A DNA stretch of 64,000 nucleotides, taken from the NCBI GenBank assembly GCA_009775095.1, contig VSOZ01000017.1, positions 12,468 to 76,467 on the forward strand, given 5' to 3'. How positions within the stretch are numbered: position 1 is the stretch's first letter; each line of letters begins with the position of its first letter. The notes beneath the pieces are model-generated. The model was not told the origin of the DNA. It saw only the letters and a program-made list of their open reading frames with translations, and made no database searches. The position numbers were made by a program, and so were the translations under genes. Positions 27,770 through 36,424 of this stretch are shown here, piece by piece. The DNA is from Muribaculum sp. GTDB taxonomy: Bacteria; Bacteroidota; Bacteroidia; Bacteroidales; Muribaculaceae.

Positions 27770-28309
27770 TTACTGATCTGCGCTGATTAAAAAAATCCGG
27801 TCACGGACCTCCATAAGAGCAAAACCGAGAAGATTACAGCCCTTCCAACAAGAAGGATTCGATGCCTCAGGAGAAAACTCGTCAAGCCCAATTCCCCATA
27901 GAATATCTTTAGGACTGGCTTCAACAAGTATTCTGTCACCAGTAGAAACAAGATAATCTTTCAGGTCATGGTTTTGCCGGAATTTTTCCAAGTTACCTCG
28001 CACAGATATCTGTTGCCTTACAGACGCCCATACACTGTCATCATAGCCCGATACCATACGGCCAAGACTTTTGATAGCCATAGGATTGGTCGCGACCATT
28101 ATTTTTGAATGGATTTTATCAGCGCCGAACAATCGGGCTTTTTCAGCCATAAGATACTGTTCCATACAATGATAGCTCTCGCCATCCACTTCAAAAGGGC
28201 GCGAAAACCATTGACTTAGACAGCCTTTACCCGCAACGGTATGTTTCCAAAAAAATACAAAATCCTTCTCCTCAAAGTTTTTGTCTTTTATATCTTCTAC
28301 AGTTATCAT
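27770..28309 (-). CDS. NADAR family protein (putative N-glycosidase)
   Basis: About 179 residues from the ATG at 28309; ATG 28324, overlapping the upstream stop, is an alternative. It matches the NADAR (DUF1768, YbiA-like) family: FFWKHTVAGKGCLSQWF at the start, 'YHCMEQYLMAEKARLF' in the middle and a closing 'GCNLLGFALMEVRD'. NADAR enzymes cleave N-glycosidic bonds; known substrates include riboflavin-pathway intermediates and ADP-ribosylated guanine or NAD derivatives, the latter in phage or toxin conflict. It follows the DAACS gene so closely that they are likely co-transcribed. The substrate here is unknown. Confidence 0.85.
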   Translation of the reverse strand: MITVEDIKDKNFEEKDFVFFWKHTVAGKGCLSQWFSRPFEVDGESYHCMEQYLMAEKARLFGADKIHSKIMVATNPMAIKSLGRMVSGYDDSVWASVRQQISVRGNLEKFRQNHDLKDYLVSTGDRILVEASPKDILWGIGLDEFSPEASNPSCWKGCNLLGFALMEVRDRIFLISADQ

Positions 28310-28316
28310 AATTATA

Positions 28317-29528
28317 TCAGTCATTACCAATCAGCTTCTCGTCAACCCGCTTCTCATCAGGAAGTTTTTTACCGAAAAAACGGTCAACTATAAGAGCTAT
28401 GAATCCGTCGCCGGTGACATTGCATGCCGTACCGAAACTGTCCATAGCTATATAGAGAGCTATCATCAGAGCCTGATCCTGCGGGGAAAATCCGAGCATC
28501 GAGGCAAGAAGTCCGAGCGAAGCCATGATAGCCCCGCCCGGTATGCCGGGAGCGGCGATTATAGTGACGGCAAGCATGGCGATAAAGCCGGCAAACATGG
28601 ACAGACTGAACGGAAGACCGTGCATAATCATAAGCGCAAGAGCACACATGACTATCTTCAGCGTGCTGCCCGACATGTGGATAGTGGCACACAGCGGCAC
28701 CACAAAACCGGCTATATCCTCGCTGACACCCATTTTTACTGCCTGCCTCAATGTCACCGGTATGGTGGCGGCCGACGATTGGGTGCCCAGCGCGGTGAAA
28801 TAGGCCGGAAGCATGGTGTAGAGCAGCTTAAACGGATTGCGCCGCACAAACAGCGCCGCCACACAGTACTGCAATATCAGTATCACAGCCGCCATAAGAA
28901 AGATTATGCCTATAATCTTGATGAAGGCCATAAGCACACCACCAACATGCCCCGACACGGTCATGTTAAGAAATATACAGAATATGTAGAGCGGCAAAAG
29001 CGGTATTATGACCGTACGTATGGTGGCACTGACTATATCGCGAAACTCCTCGGCACCCCGGCGCAGCACAGTGCCCTTGCTGCAGGCTATGCCCAGCCCC
29101 GTCATAAAAGCGAAAACCAAAGCGGTCATCACCTCGAACATAGCGGGTATCTCCACCTTAAAATATGGCGTCACCCCTACCCCTTCAGCTAAGGGAGCGT
29201 CAAGAGTGCGCGGCGTTATAAGCGACGGGAAGGTCAGCTCTCCGACAAAGTACGCCAGCAATCCCGACGACACAGTGGCTACGTAAGCTATTACGGCGGT
29301 AAGCAGCAATACTTTACCGGCCTTATGGCCGATATCGGCAATAGCGGGCGTAACGAAGCCCACGATGATAAAGGGTACAAGAAAACCCAAGAAGCCGGCA
29401 AACAGGCAACTGAAGGTCTCAAACAGTCTCGCGCCACACATGGGCATGACATATCCAAGCCCTATGCCGAGCGCTATGCTTATAAGTATACGAGGGAGCA
29501 GCCCTATATTGATTCTCTTTTTATCCAT
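28317..29528 (-). CDS. Dicarboxylate/amino acid:cation symporter (DAACS family)
   Basis: A 403-residue membrane carrier of the GltP/SstT type. It has about eight TMs and two re-entrant hairpins; recognisable segments are the serine-rich 'TQSSAATIPVTLRQAV' of HP1 and 'ICAT..HMSGST' / 'PGIPGGAIM' near TM7-HP2. It takes up dicarboxylates or amino acids such as Glu, Asp or Ser with Na+ or H+. A minus-strand TATCTTTG at 29580-29573 gives it a promoter 45 nt from the start. Confidence 0.9.
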   Translation of the reverse strand: MDKKRINIGLLPRILISIALGIGLGYVMPMCGARLFETFSCLFAGFLGFLVPFIIVGFVTPAIADIGHKAGKVLLLTAVIAYVATVSSGLLAYFVGELTFPSLITPRTLDAPLAEGVGVTPYFKVEIPAMFEVMTALVFAFMTGLGIACSKGTVLRRGAEEFRDIVSATIRTVIIPLLPLYIFCIFLNMTVSGHVGGVLMAFIKIIGIIFLMAAVILILQYCVAALFVRRNPFKLLYTMLPAYFTALGTQSSAATIPVTLRQAVKMGVSEDIAGFVVPLCATIHMSGSTLKIVMCALALMIMHGLPFSLSMFAGFIAMLAVTIIAAPGIPGGAIMASLGLLASMLGFSPQDQALMIALYIAMDSFGTACNVTGDGFIALIVDRFFGKKLPDEKRVDEKLIGND

Positions 29529-29572
29529 AGTATTTTCAGTCAGTGCGGCAGCACGTTATTTACGTATTTAAC

Positions 29573-29580
29573 GCAAAGAT
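29573..29580 (-). promoter_or_regulatory. -7 box of the DAACS symporter gene
   Basis: CAAAGATA on the plus strand reads TATCTTTG on the minus strand, matching TAnnTTTG, 45 nt upstream of the start codon. Confidence 0.55.
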
Positions 29581-29663
29581 AGCTATAAAATTGTGGAATT
29601 CATACACTGAGTATCATTAATAAGGTTAATAAGATTAAGTCGGAATATAACCGGTCATTTTTC

Positions 29664-29702
29664 CGCCAAATATCGGAATGAAAATACGCCAAATATCGGA
29701 AT
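29664..29702. repeat. Two direct 16-bp repeats, period 23
   Basis: CGCCAAATATCGGAAT occurs at 29664-29679 and 29687-29702. They lie between the DAACS and nrnA genes, just upstream of the promoter repeat. They could be an operator. Confidence 0.6.
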
Positions 29703-29722
29703 ACTCAAATATTTTTCGTAAA

Positions 29723-29803
29723 TTTGGCTATGCCTTAGATACTTTCGCTCGGCAAAATGCAAATAAATTTGCTTTTGCACTCGACTTATTCGTATCTTTG
29801 CAT
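29723..29803 (+). repeat. 81-bp promoter-bearing repeat, copy 2 (nrnA promoter)
   Basis: The same 81-bp unit as at 15677-15757, in the same relation to the following gene. The promoter parts are TTTG at 29768-29771, a 21-nt spacer and TATCTTTG at 29793-29800, 20 nt before the nrnA ATG. Confidence 0.8.
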
Positions 29804-29820
29804 CTTGATATTAAAACTAT

Positions 29821-30858
29821 ATGTTAAGACCTATAATAGCCGAGTCTGATGTAAGGGCCGTGCGTGACCTGCTTGAAGAAAGCGAGCGTATAGTCATCAC
29901 ATGCCACATGGCTCCCGACGGCGACGCCGTGGGATCATCACTCGGTCTGTCACATACTCTCGCCAACATAGGCAAGGAGGCACGTATCGTAACTCCCGAC
30001 CGCATACCGGAGACACTCCGTTTCCTGCCGGGGGCAAAGGATATAGTGCCCTACTCCAAGTACACTGACTTCGCCACAAAACTGCTTGAAGACGCCGACC
30101 TAATATTCTGCCTTGACTTCAACGCGCTCTACAGAGTCGACCGTATGGCTGACGCGCTGTCAAGCGCATCGGCTAAGAAAATACTTGTCGACCACCACGA
30201 GAGTCCGCAGGATTTTACCGACGTCATTATCTCGCATCCCGAGCAATCATCGACCTCGGCGCTAATATTCAGGTTGTTGTGCCGTCTTGAGCTGTTCAAC
30301 ATGATCGACCGCAAAGCCGCCACATGCATCTACACCGGCATGATGACCGACACCGGCAACTTCTCTTACAACTCCAACGACCCGGACCTGTACACCATCA
30401 TTGCCGAACTCGTGCGCAAAGGCATCAACAAGGACGACATCTACAAGCGCGTCATGAACACCAAGAAAGCCAATGTGCTGAAACTAAACGGCTATGCGGT
30501 GTCGCGCATGGAGATATTTGAAGAGTACAAAGCCGCTCTGCTGGTTCTCTCGGCCGATGACCTGAAACGCTTCGACTACGAGCGCGGCGACACCGAAGGG
30601 CTTGTCAACGAGCCGCTTGCCATCGAGGATGTCATCTACTCCGTATTTCTGCGTGAAGACGAACGCCATATAAAGGTGTCGACCCGTAGCAAAGGCGACT
30701 TCCCGGTGAACCGCATATGTGAACGCTACTTCAACGGCGGCGGCCATGTAAACGCCGCAGGCGGAGAGCTGCCCTGCACCCTTGACGAAGCGATCGATAT
30801 ATTCAAGTCGACGCTGTCGTTTATGGATGAATATTTAAAAGAGAAAAACCAAAGATAA
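29821..30858 (+). CDS. nrnA: DHH-family phosphoesterase, NrnA-type oligoribonuclease/pAp phosphatase
   Basis: A 345-residue DHH/DHHA1 protein. The metal-binding motifs are MAPDGDAVGSS (about 33-43), FCLDFN, the DHH signature VDHHESP, and MMTDTGNF; the DHHA1 domain ends with GGGHVNAAGGE. Such enzymes degrade nanoRNAs and may dephosphorylate 3'-phosphoadenosine 5'-phosphate. The activity is inferred from the family. It is followed by a DUF4827 lipoprotein gene and glmM, a common Bacteroidales order. Confidence 0.9.
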   Translation: MLRPIIAESDVRAVRDLLEESERIVITCHMAPDGDAVGSSLGLSHTLANIGKEARIVTPDRIPETLRFLPGAKDIVPYSKYTDFATKLLEDADLIFCLDFNALYRVDRMADALSSASAKKILVDHHESPQDFTDVIISHPEQSSTSALIFRLLCRLELFNMIDRKAATCIYTGMMTDTGNFSYNSNDPDLYTIIAELVRKGINKDDIYKRVMNTKKANVLKLNGYAVSRMEIFEEYKAALLVLSADDLKRFDYERGDTEGLVNEPLAIEDVIYSVFLREDERHIKVSTRSKGDFPVNRICERYFNGGGHVNAAGGELPCTLDEAIDIFKSTLSFMDEYLKEKNQR

Positions 30859-30888
30859 AACTTAACGAATTTATTTTCAGAATAAAAG

Positions 30889-31572
30889 ATGAAATCATTA
30901 CGCAACCTATTCATTTCACTTTGCACGATTACCGCGGTATCGATTCTCGTTACAGGCTGCAACGACTCCAAGAGCTATGCCGACCTGCTCCGCGATGAGA
31001 CCAAAGCCATAAACAACTACCTTGCCGACCAAAAAGTCATCAACGAAGTCCCTGACGACTCCGTATTCATAACGCGCTTTGAAATTGCGGAACAGATGCT
31101 TCAGCAGCAATCTGTAAGCCCGAGTTCGCCCGACTATGATACAAAACTTGGCGAAGCACTTCAATATCTCGAAGAGCATCCGGGTGAAGACGCTCCCTAC
31201 TACCGTATGGACGGCGACGGCAATGTATACATGAGGGTCATCAATAACGGCAACATGGACAAACGTCCCAAAGTCAATGATCTCGTGTATCTTCGATTTA
31301 CTCGCTATAATCTCAGCTATTACAAAAACAAGACTCTACCTTCAGGTGACGGCAATGCCGAAGACGTGTCGATAAGCGAGTCAATACGCTATCAGAATTT
31401 CTCGTCAACCAACACATCGGCTTGGGGCGAAGGCATACAGGCGCCTCTCGGCTACTTGGGCTACAACTGTGAGGTGCAGATAGTCATACGGTCACAGGCC
31501 GGACGCTCCGACGAAATAGCTGTGGTAATACCCTACATGTACACCATACGCTACTATAAGAGCCAGATTTAA
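30889..31572 (+). CDS. DUF4827-type lipoprotein
   Basis: A 227-residue lipoprotein. The signal peptide ends in VTGC, giving a lipidated Cys near residue 23. The rest resembles DUF4827, a Bacteroidetes family with an FKBP-like look ('KPKVNDLVYLRFTRYN', 'APLGYLGYNCEVQIVI'). The catalytic residues of FKBP are not evident, so prolyl isomerase activity should not be assumed. It lies between nrnA (30 nt) and glmM (30 nt), which suggests one operon. Confidence 0.8.
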   Translation: MKSLRNLFISLCTITAVSILVTGCNDSKSYADLLRDETKAINNYLADQKVINEVPDDSVFITRFEIAEQMLQQQSVSPSSPDYDTKLGEALQYLEEHPGEDAPYYRMDGDGNVYMRVINNGNMDKRPKVNDLVYLRFTRYNLSYYKNKTLPSGDGNAEDVSISESIRYQNFSSTNTSAWGEGIQAPLGYLGYNCEVQIVIRSQAGRSDEIAVVIPYMYTIRYYKSQI

Positions 31573-31602
31573 CGATAATAAAAACAATAACATAGCATCA
31601 TC

Positions 31603-32988
31603 ATGTCACTCATAAAATCCATATCAGGTATACGCGGCACCATAGGCGGTGCTGCCGGAGAAGGTCTTAGCCCGGTGGACGTAGTGAAGTTCACCGCCGC
31701 ATATGCCCACTTTATAGGCAAGAACACCGACACAAAATCGCGCACGATAGTAGTAGGCCGTGATGCCCGCATATCGGGTCCCATGGTCAGCAAACTTGTG
31801 GAAGCCACCCTTACCGGCATGGGGTTTGACGTGATAAACATAGGTTTGGCCTCAACCCCCACCACAGAGATAGCCGTGGTTATGGAGAAGGCATGCGGCG
31901 GCATCATCATAACCGCATCGCACAATCCAAAACAATGGAATGCCCTGAAGCTGCTCAACAGCGACGGAGAATTTCTTAACGACGCACAGGGCAAGGAGGT
32001 GCTGCGCATAGCCGAAAACGACGAATACACATTTGCCGACGTGGACTCGCTCGGACATGTGTACATCAACGACACATACAACCGCAAGCACATCGACGCC
32101 GTTCTCGCCCTTGATCTCGTAGACACCGAGGCCATAGCCAAAGCTGACTTTACCGTAGCCGTCGACGCCGTGAACTCCGTAGGCGGTGTAGTGATACCTC
32201 AACTGCTCCGCGCACTCGGTGTAAAGAACATAATTGAACTCAACTGTGAGGCAACCGGACACTTTGCCCATACTCCCGAGCCTATCCCGGAAAATCTCAC
32301 CCAGATATCGGACATGATGCGCGACGGAAAGGCCGACGTGGGCTTCGTGGTTGACCCCGACGTAGACCGGTTGGCAATAGTAATGGAAAACGGCGATATG
32401 TTTGTCGAAGAATACACACTAGTAGCCATAGCCGACTATGTGCTCGGCCACACGCCCGGCTCCACGGTGTCAAATCTCAGCTCGTCGCGAGCACTACGTG
32501 ACGTGACCGCAGCCCACGGATGCAGCTACACGGCCGCCGCTGTAGGCGAGGTCAACGTAGTCACCAAAATGAAAGAGACCGGAGCAGTGATAGGCGGCGA
32601 AGGCAATGGCGGAGTCATATATCCGGCATCGCACTACGGCCGCGACGCATTGGTGGGAGTAGCGCTGTTTCTGACACTACTCGCCAAGAGCGGCAAGAAA
32701 GTGAGCGAGTTGAAAGCCGGCTATCCCGCATATGCAATAGCCAAAAACAAGATTGAGCTGACTCCCGACATAGACGTCGACGCCATACTCGAAGCCGTCA
32801 AGGAGCGTTATTCGTCAGAGAAGATTACCGACATCGACGGCGTGAAGATAGACTTCCCCGACTGCTGGGTGCACCTGCGCAAGTCCAATACGGAGCCTAT
32901 AATACGCATATACTCCGAAGCGCCCACCATAGAGCAGGCAAACGCTCTTGCACAAGACATAAAAGCGGTCATAGCCTCGCTTTCATAA
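31603..32988 (+). CDS. glmM: Phosphoglucosamine mutase
   Basis: A 461-residue alpha-D-phosphohexomutase that converts glucosamine 6-phosphate to glucosamine 1-phosphate for peptidoglycan and LPS. The phosphoserine loop is TASHNPKQWN with Ser106 (TASHNP rather than SASHNP, as is common in Bacteroidetes), the metal loop is DPDVDR, the sugar loop GGEGNGGV and the phosphate-binding loop RKSNTEPIIRIY. The opening motif ISGIRGTIGG is typical of GlmM. Confidence 0.92.
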   Translation: MSLIKSISGIRGTIGGAAGEGLSPVDVVKFTAAYAHFIGKNTDTKSRTIVVGRDARISGPMVSKLVEATLTGMGFDVINIGLASTPTTEIAVVMEKACGGIIITASHNPKQWNALKLLNSDGEFLNDAQGKEVLRIAENDEYTFADVDSLGHVYINDTYNRKHIDAVLALDLVDTEAIAKADFTVAVDAVNSVGGVVIPQLLRALGVKNIIELNCEATGHFAHTPEPIPENLTQISDMMRDGKADVGFVVDPDVDRLAIVMENGDMFVEEYTLVAIADYVLGHTPGSTVSNLSSSRALRDVTAAHGCSYTAAAVGEVNVVTKMKETGAVIGGEGNGGVIYPASHYGRDALVGVALFLTLLAKSGKKVSELKAGYPAYAIAKNKIELTPDIDVDAILEAVKERYSSEKITDIDGVKIDFPDCWVHLRKSNTEPIIRIYSEAPTIEQANALAQDIKAVIASLS

Positions 32989-33101
32989 GCATTTTTTAAC
33001 AGCCCGACAAAGGGATGTTAATATTCGGTTACAGGGGAAACATTTTGCATCGCCGGCAGGTTATTAAGGTGATTTTATCAACTTAATAATACGTTTTAAT
33101 T

Positions 33102-33326
33102 ATGAAATGCAGTACTCAAACCTTTTTCATAGGACTCGTATTGGGAGCCCTTACAGGAATGTATGCCGAGAGATATTCACGCACAACAATGCGAGGACGT
33201 AAGATAAGAAGAGACGTGGACCGTACGATACGTGATATTTACGGAAATGTAGAGCAACAGATCGGCCGACTTCGCGAAAAAGCCCATCATACCGTAGAAG
33301 AGGCAAAAGATCTTGTTGAGAAATAG
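33102..33326 (+). CDS. Small YtxH-like membrane-anchored protein
   Basis: A 74-residue protein with a single glycine-containing hydrophobic segment (about 7-22, FFIGLVLGALTGMYAE) followed by a charged amphipathic helix ending in HHTVEEAKDLVEK. The shape is that of YtxH-type stress-associated small proteins, but no firm motif exists. It is preceded by a 113-bp gap after glmM. Confidence 0.65.
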   Translation: MKCSTQTFFIGLVLGALTGMYAERYSRTTMRGRKIRRDVDRTIRDIYGNVEQQIGRLREKAHHTVEEAKDLVEK

Positions 33327-33349
33327 ACATAAATCCTATTATATCAATT

Positions 33350-33384
33350 CAAGAGAGGTTGAGTCAGACAGGCTCAACCTCTCT
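33350..33384. terminator. Hairpin after the YtxH-like gene
   Basis: AGAGAGGTTGAG and CTCAACCTCTCT form a 12-bp stem with a loop of about 11 nt, some 25 nt after the stop codon. No T tract follows, so it may be a pause or an RNA-stabilising hairpin rather than a strong terminator. Confidence 0.55.
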
Positions 33385-33415
33385 GTCATATAACCTCCAT
33401 CCCTAAAACGCTTAA

Positions 33416-33770
33416 ATGCTGGCCGAATCGTCAAAAATAGAGGTTACATCATGGATACGTCCCGGCAAAGTAGCATGGGACTGGTGGAACTAATGGGGAC
33501 TGAACGACGTGCCCTTTAAAGCGGGTATAAATACAGAAACCAAAATTATTGCAGGAGAACTAGGAAAATATATCGTAACCCTACGTCGCAGATTTTCTTC
33601 CGGAAGACGCAATATACAAAGCGACAATAATAACCGACGGACCTAATGCAGACAAACAGGCCTCCGATTATTTGCTGGAAACATCCTCTGTGAAAAACAG
33701 CACCGTGCTTGATTTACCGTTGGCATACGGAGGCGGATTCGTAATACGCATTGAACCACAGCCGAAGTAA
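33416..33770 (+). pseudogene. Decayed glycoside hydrolase family 97 (SusB-like) gene
   Basis: Translated from 33416, the frame gives LAESSKIEVTSWIRPGK then VAWDWWN, an in-frame TAA (33488-33490), then 'VPFKAGINTET'. This is the GH97 core segment 'WIkPGk.aWdWWn...FKAGINTET'. After a GELGKYIVTLRR segment, a frame change leads directly to DFLPEDAIYKATIITDGPNAD and finally GGGFVIRIEPQPK, the family's C-terminal domain. The N-terminal half and much of the catalytic domain are missing, so this is a remnant of an alpha-glucosidase or alpha-galactosidase type gene next to the GH127 gene. Confidence 0.85.
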
Positions 33771-33829
33771 TGAACGATTACTGCTCCTACTTTGACGTAA
33801 TTGTAATCTTTAATTCAAAATATAACCCC

Positions 33830-33864
33830 TAAATTTGCGATAATAATAATAATAATAATAATAA
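33830..33864 (+). promoter_or_regulatory. Promoter of the GH127 gene with a (TAA)8 repeat at the transcript start
   Basis: A -7 box TAAATTTG at 33830-33837 is followed three bases later by eight TAA units (33841-33864). The repeat would fall at or just after the transcription start, 21 nt before the start codon. Confidence 0.65.
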
Positions 33865-33885
33865 TTACCATCATTTTACCATGCG

Positions 33886-36291
33886 ATGAAAAAAAGTATT
33901 CTAACTTTATTGCTATTGACTGCCGCCACGACAGGACATGCCGACTCTCCGAAACAAGCCCACGGCTATCCCATTGACCCGGTACCGTTTACTTCGGTCA
34001 AGGTTACCGACAACTTCTGGGGACAGCGGCTTAAAGCAAGTCGTGAAGTCACAATACCGCTCGCATTCTCCAAGTGCGAGGAAACAGGCCGTTATCTCAA
34101 TTTTATAAATGCCGCTCACCCGAGCGACACAATAAAGGTAGGCGGATTATCATTTGACGATACCGACGTATATAAGACAATCGAGGGTGCGAGCTATCTT
34201 CTGCAGACCTATCCCGACAAAAAGCTCGAGAAGTATATCGACAGCGTGCTTGTAATCGTGGCCGCCGCGCAGGAACCCGACGGATATCTCTACACAAGCC
34301 GCACGATGAATCCGAAGCATCCCCACCAATGGGCAGGTTCGCACCGATGGGAAAAAGTAGAGGAACTAAGCCATGAGTTTTACAACCTCGGCCACATGGT
34401 GGAGGGAGCCATAGCACACTATCAGGCTACCGGTAAACGCAACTTTCTCGACATAGCCATAAAATATGCCGATTGTGTATGTCGAGAAATCGGCGACAAG
34501 CCCGGACAGCTCACACTCGTACCGGGCCACCAGATAGCGGAAATGGCCCTTGCCAAACTGTATCTCGTCACCGGCGACAGAAAATATCTCGACCAAGCCA
34601 AATTCTTTCTTGACTATCGCGGACGCACATCGCGTCGCGATGCCTACAGTCAGGCCCATAAACCGGTCACGGAGCAGGACGAAGCCGTCGGACATGCCGT
34701 CAGAGCGGCGTATATGTACGCAGGTATGGCTGATGTGGCGGCTCTGACGGGCGACTCCGCCTACATACGGGCCATTGACAGAATATGGGACAACATCGTA
34801 GGCAGAAAATACTACATAACCGGAGGTATAGGCGCCACAAGCAACGGCGAAGCCTTCGGAGCCAACTACGAGCTGCCCAACATGTCGGCATACTGCGAGA
34901 CATGTGCCGCTATAGGAAACGTGTATGTCAACCATCGCCTGTTTTTACTACACGGCGACTCTAAGTACTACGACGTACTTGAACGCAGTCTTTACAATGG
35001 ACTCATATCGGGTGTATCGCTTGACGGAGGCGGCTTCTTCTACCCCAATCCGCTTGAGTCGGCAGGTCAGCATCAACGTCAGCCGTGGTTTGGCTGTGCA
35101 TGTTGTCCGTCCAACATATGTCGCTTCATTCCCTCGCTTCCCGGCTACATATATGCAGTCAAAGACCGCGACGTGTATGTCAACCTGTTTATGTCAAACA
35201 CCGCTCGTCTCGATGTGGCGGGCAAGCAGGTCAATCTAAGTCAGAGCACAACATATCCGTGGAACGGCGATATCAATATAACCGTCGACCGCAACAAGGC
35301 CGGCCGATTCACGATGATGCTGCGCATACCGGGCTGGGTACGCAATCAGCCCGTGCCGAGCGACCTTTACAAATACAATGACAACAAACGTCCCGTGTAC
35401 CGGGTGAAAGTAAACGGTGAGAGCGTAGACGGGGAGTTACGGAACGGCTATCTCGGTATCGACCGCAACTGGAAGAAAGGCGATCGAGTGGAGATACACT
35501 TCGACATGGAGCCCCGTACCGTGAAAGCCGACAGCAGGGTTGAGGCCGACCGCGGACGCATAGCCGTGGAGCGCGGTCCTATAGTATACTGCGCCGAGTG
35601 GCCCGACAACGACTTCGACGTGCTCGCGATGCTTGTAAACCGGCATCCCGATTTTAAAGTCGAAGAAGCGCCCGAAACACTTTATGGCATCGACAAACTC
35701 GTGACCGACGCGCAGGTACTGAAATACGACGCCGAGGGACGCCTTGCCGCCGATGACGTAAGGCTGACACTCATACCTTACTACGCATGGGCACATCGCG
35801 GTCCCGGCAAGATGGCCGTATGGCTTCCGCAGGATGTAAAAGCAGCAACCCCGCTACTTCCGCCCACACTCGCAGCAAGCGGCAAGCTGAGTGCATCGCG
35901 CCCGTCACCATCATTAAGCGCGGTCAACGACCGTCTTCTGCCCAAGGACGAAAACGACCGTTCACTCCCCTACTACCATTGGTGGCCGGCTAAAAACACC
36001 ACCGAGTGGATTATGTACGAGTTTCCCGAAGCAAAAGAAGTGCGAGGCACTACCGTATACTGGTACGACGATGCCCCATGGGGAGGATGCCGTGTGCCTG
36101 ACAGCTGGCGCATTCTGTACCGCGACGCCAACGGAGAGTGGCAACCGGTGGATGGCGCCGACAGCTATGGCACGGCAAAGGGTATCGGAAATACGGTAGC
36201 CTTCAGCCCGGTCAAGACCTCGGCCGTAAAACTCGAAGTAGTACAGCCAGCCGACAATTCATCAGGTGTATTTGAATGGGAACTTTATTAG
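33886..36291 (+). CDS. Glycoside hydrolase family 127 (beta-L-arabinofuranosidase type)
   Basis: An 801-residue exported enzyme with a signal peptide (about 1-19, ending GHADS). The (alpha/alpha)6 barrel contains the Zn/thiol catalytic residues of the family: Glu338 and Cys340 in AYCETCAAIG, and Cys406-Cys407 in WFGCACCPSN, which correspond to the Glu/Cys and the Cys pair of HypBA1, one Cys being the proposed nucleophile. A candidate acid/base Glu lies in GATSNGEAFGANYE. C-terminal beta domains follow; the last about 130 residues resemble a carbohydrate-binding discoidin-like module. It removes terminal arabinofuranosyl (or related) residues from plant glycans. It is the one intact gene of a former glycan locus and ends before a terminator. 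Confidence 0.9.
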   Translation: MKKSILTLLLLTAATTGHADSPKQAHGYPIDPVPFTSVKVTDNFWGQRLKASREVTIPLAFSKCEETGRYLNFINAAHPSDTIKVGGLSFDDTDVYKTIEGASYLLQTYPDKKLEKYIDSVLVIVAAAQEPDGYLYTSRTMNPKHPHQWAGSHRWEKVEELSHEFYNLGHMVEGAIAHYQATGKRNFLDIAIKYADCVCREIGDKPGQLTLVPGHQIAEMALAKLYLVTGDRKYLDQAKFFLDYRGRTSRRDAYSQAHKPVTEQDEAVGHAVRAAYMYAGMADVAALTGDSAYIRAIDRIWDNIVGRKYYITGGIGATSNGEAFGANYELPNMSAYCETCAAIGNVYVNHRLFLLHGDSKYYDVLERSLYNGLISGVSLDGGGFFYPNPLESAGQHQRQPWFGCACCPSNICRFIPSLPGYIYAVKDRDVYVNLFMSNTARLDVAGKQVNLSQSTTYPWNGDINITVDRNKAGRFTMMLRIPGWVRNQPVPSDLYKYNDNKRPVYRVKVNGESVDGELRNGYLGIDRNWKKGDRVEIHFDMEPRTVKADSRVEADRGRIAVERGPIVYCAEWPDNDFDVLAMLVNRHPDFKVEEAPETLYGIDKLVTDAQVLKYDAEGRLAADDVRLTLIPYYAWAHRGPGKMAVWLPQDVKAATPLLPPTLAASGKLSASRPSPSLSAVNDRLLPKDENDRSLPYYHWWPAKNTTEWIMYEFPEAKEVRGTTVYWYDDAPWGGCRVPDSWRILYRDANGEWQPVDGADSYGTAKGIGNTVAFSPVKTSAVKLEVVQPADNSSGVFEWELY

Positions 36292-36357
36292 ACCCTCCAT
36301 GGTGTTTAAACGGCTTATTAACCTCACGGGCAGAATAATTGTCACATAATGCCCATA

Positions 36358-36391
36358 AACCTCACATGATTTTTGTCGTGTGAGGTTTTTT
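36358..36391 (+). terminator. Terminator after the GH127 gene
   Basis: AACCTCACA and TGTGAGGTT form a 9-bp stem with a 12-nt loop, followed by a T tract (36386-36391), 66 nt after the stop codon. Confidence 0.85.
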
Positions 36392-36424
36392 ACTTAATTT
36401 TATGCTTTAATTTTCAAGCTTGTC

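Noticed and set aside
28281..29192. A 303-codon plus-strand frame opposite the DAACS symporter
   Set aside because: It is antisense to a clear membrane carrier; its translation is His- and Tyr-rich without any domain.
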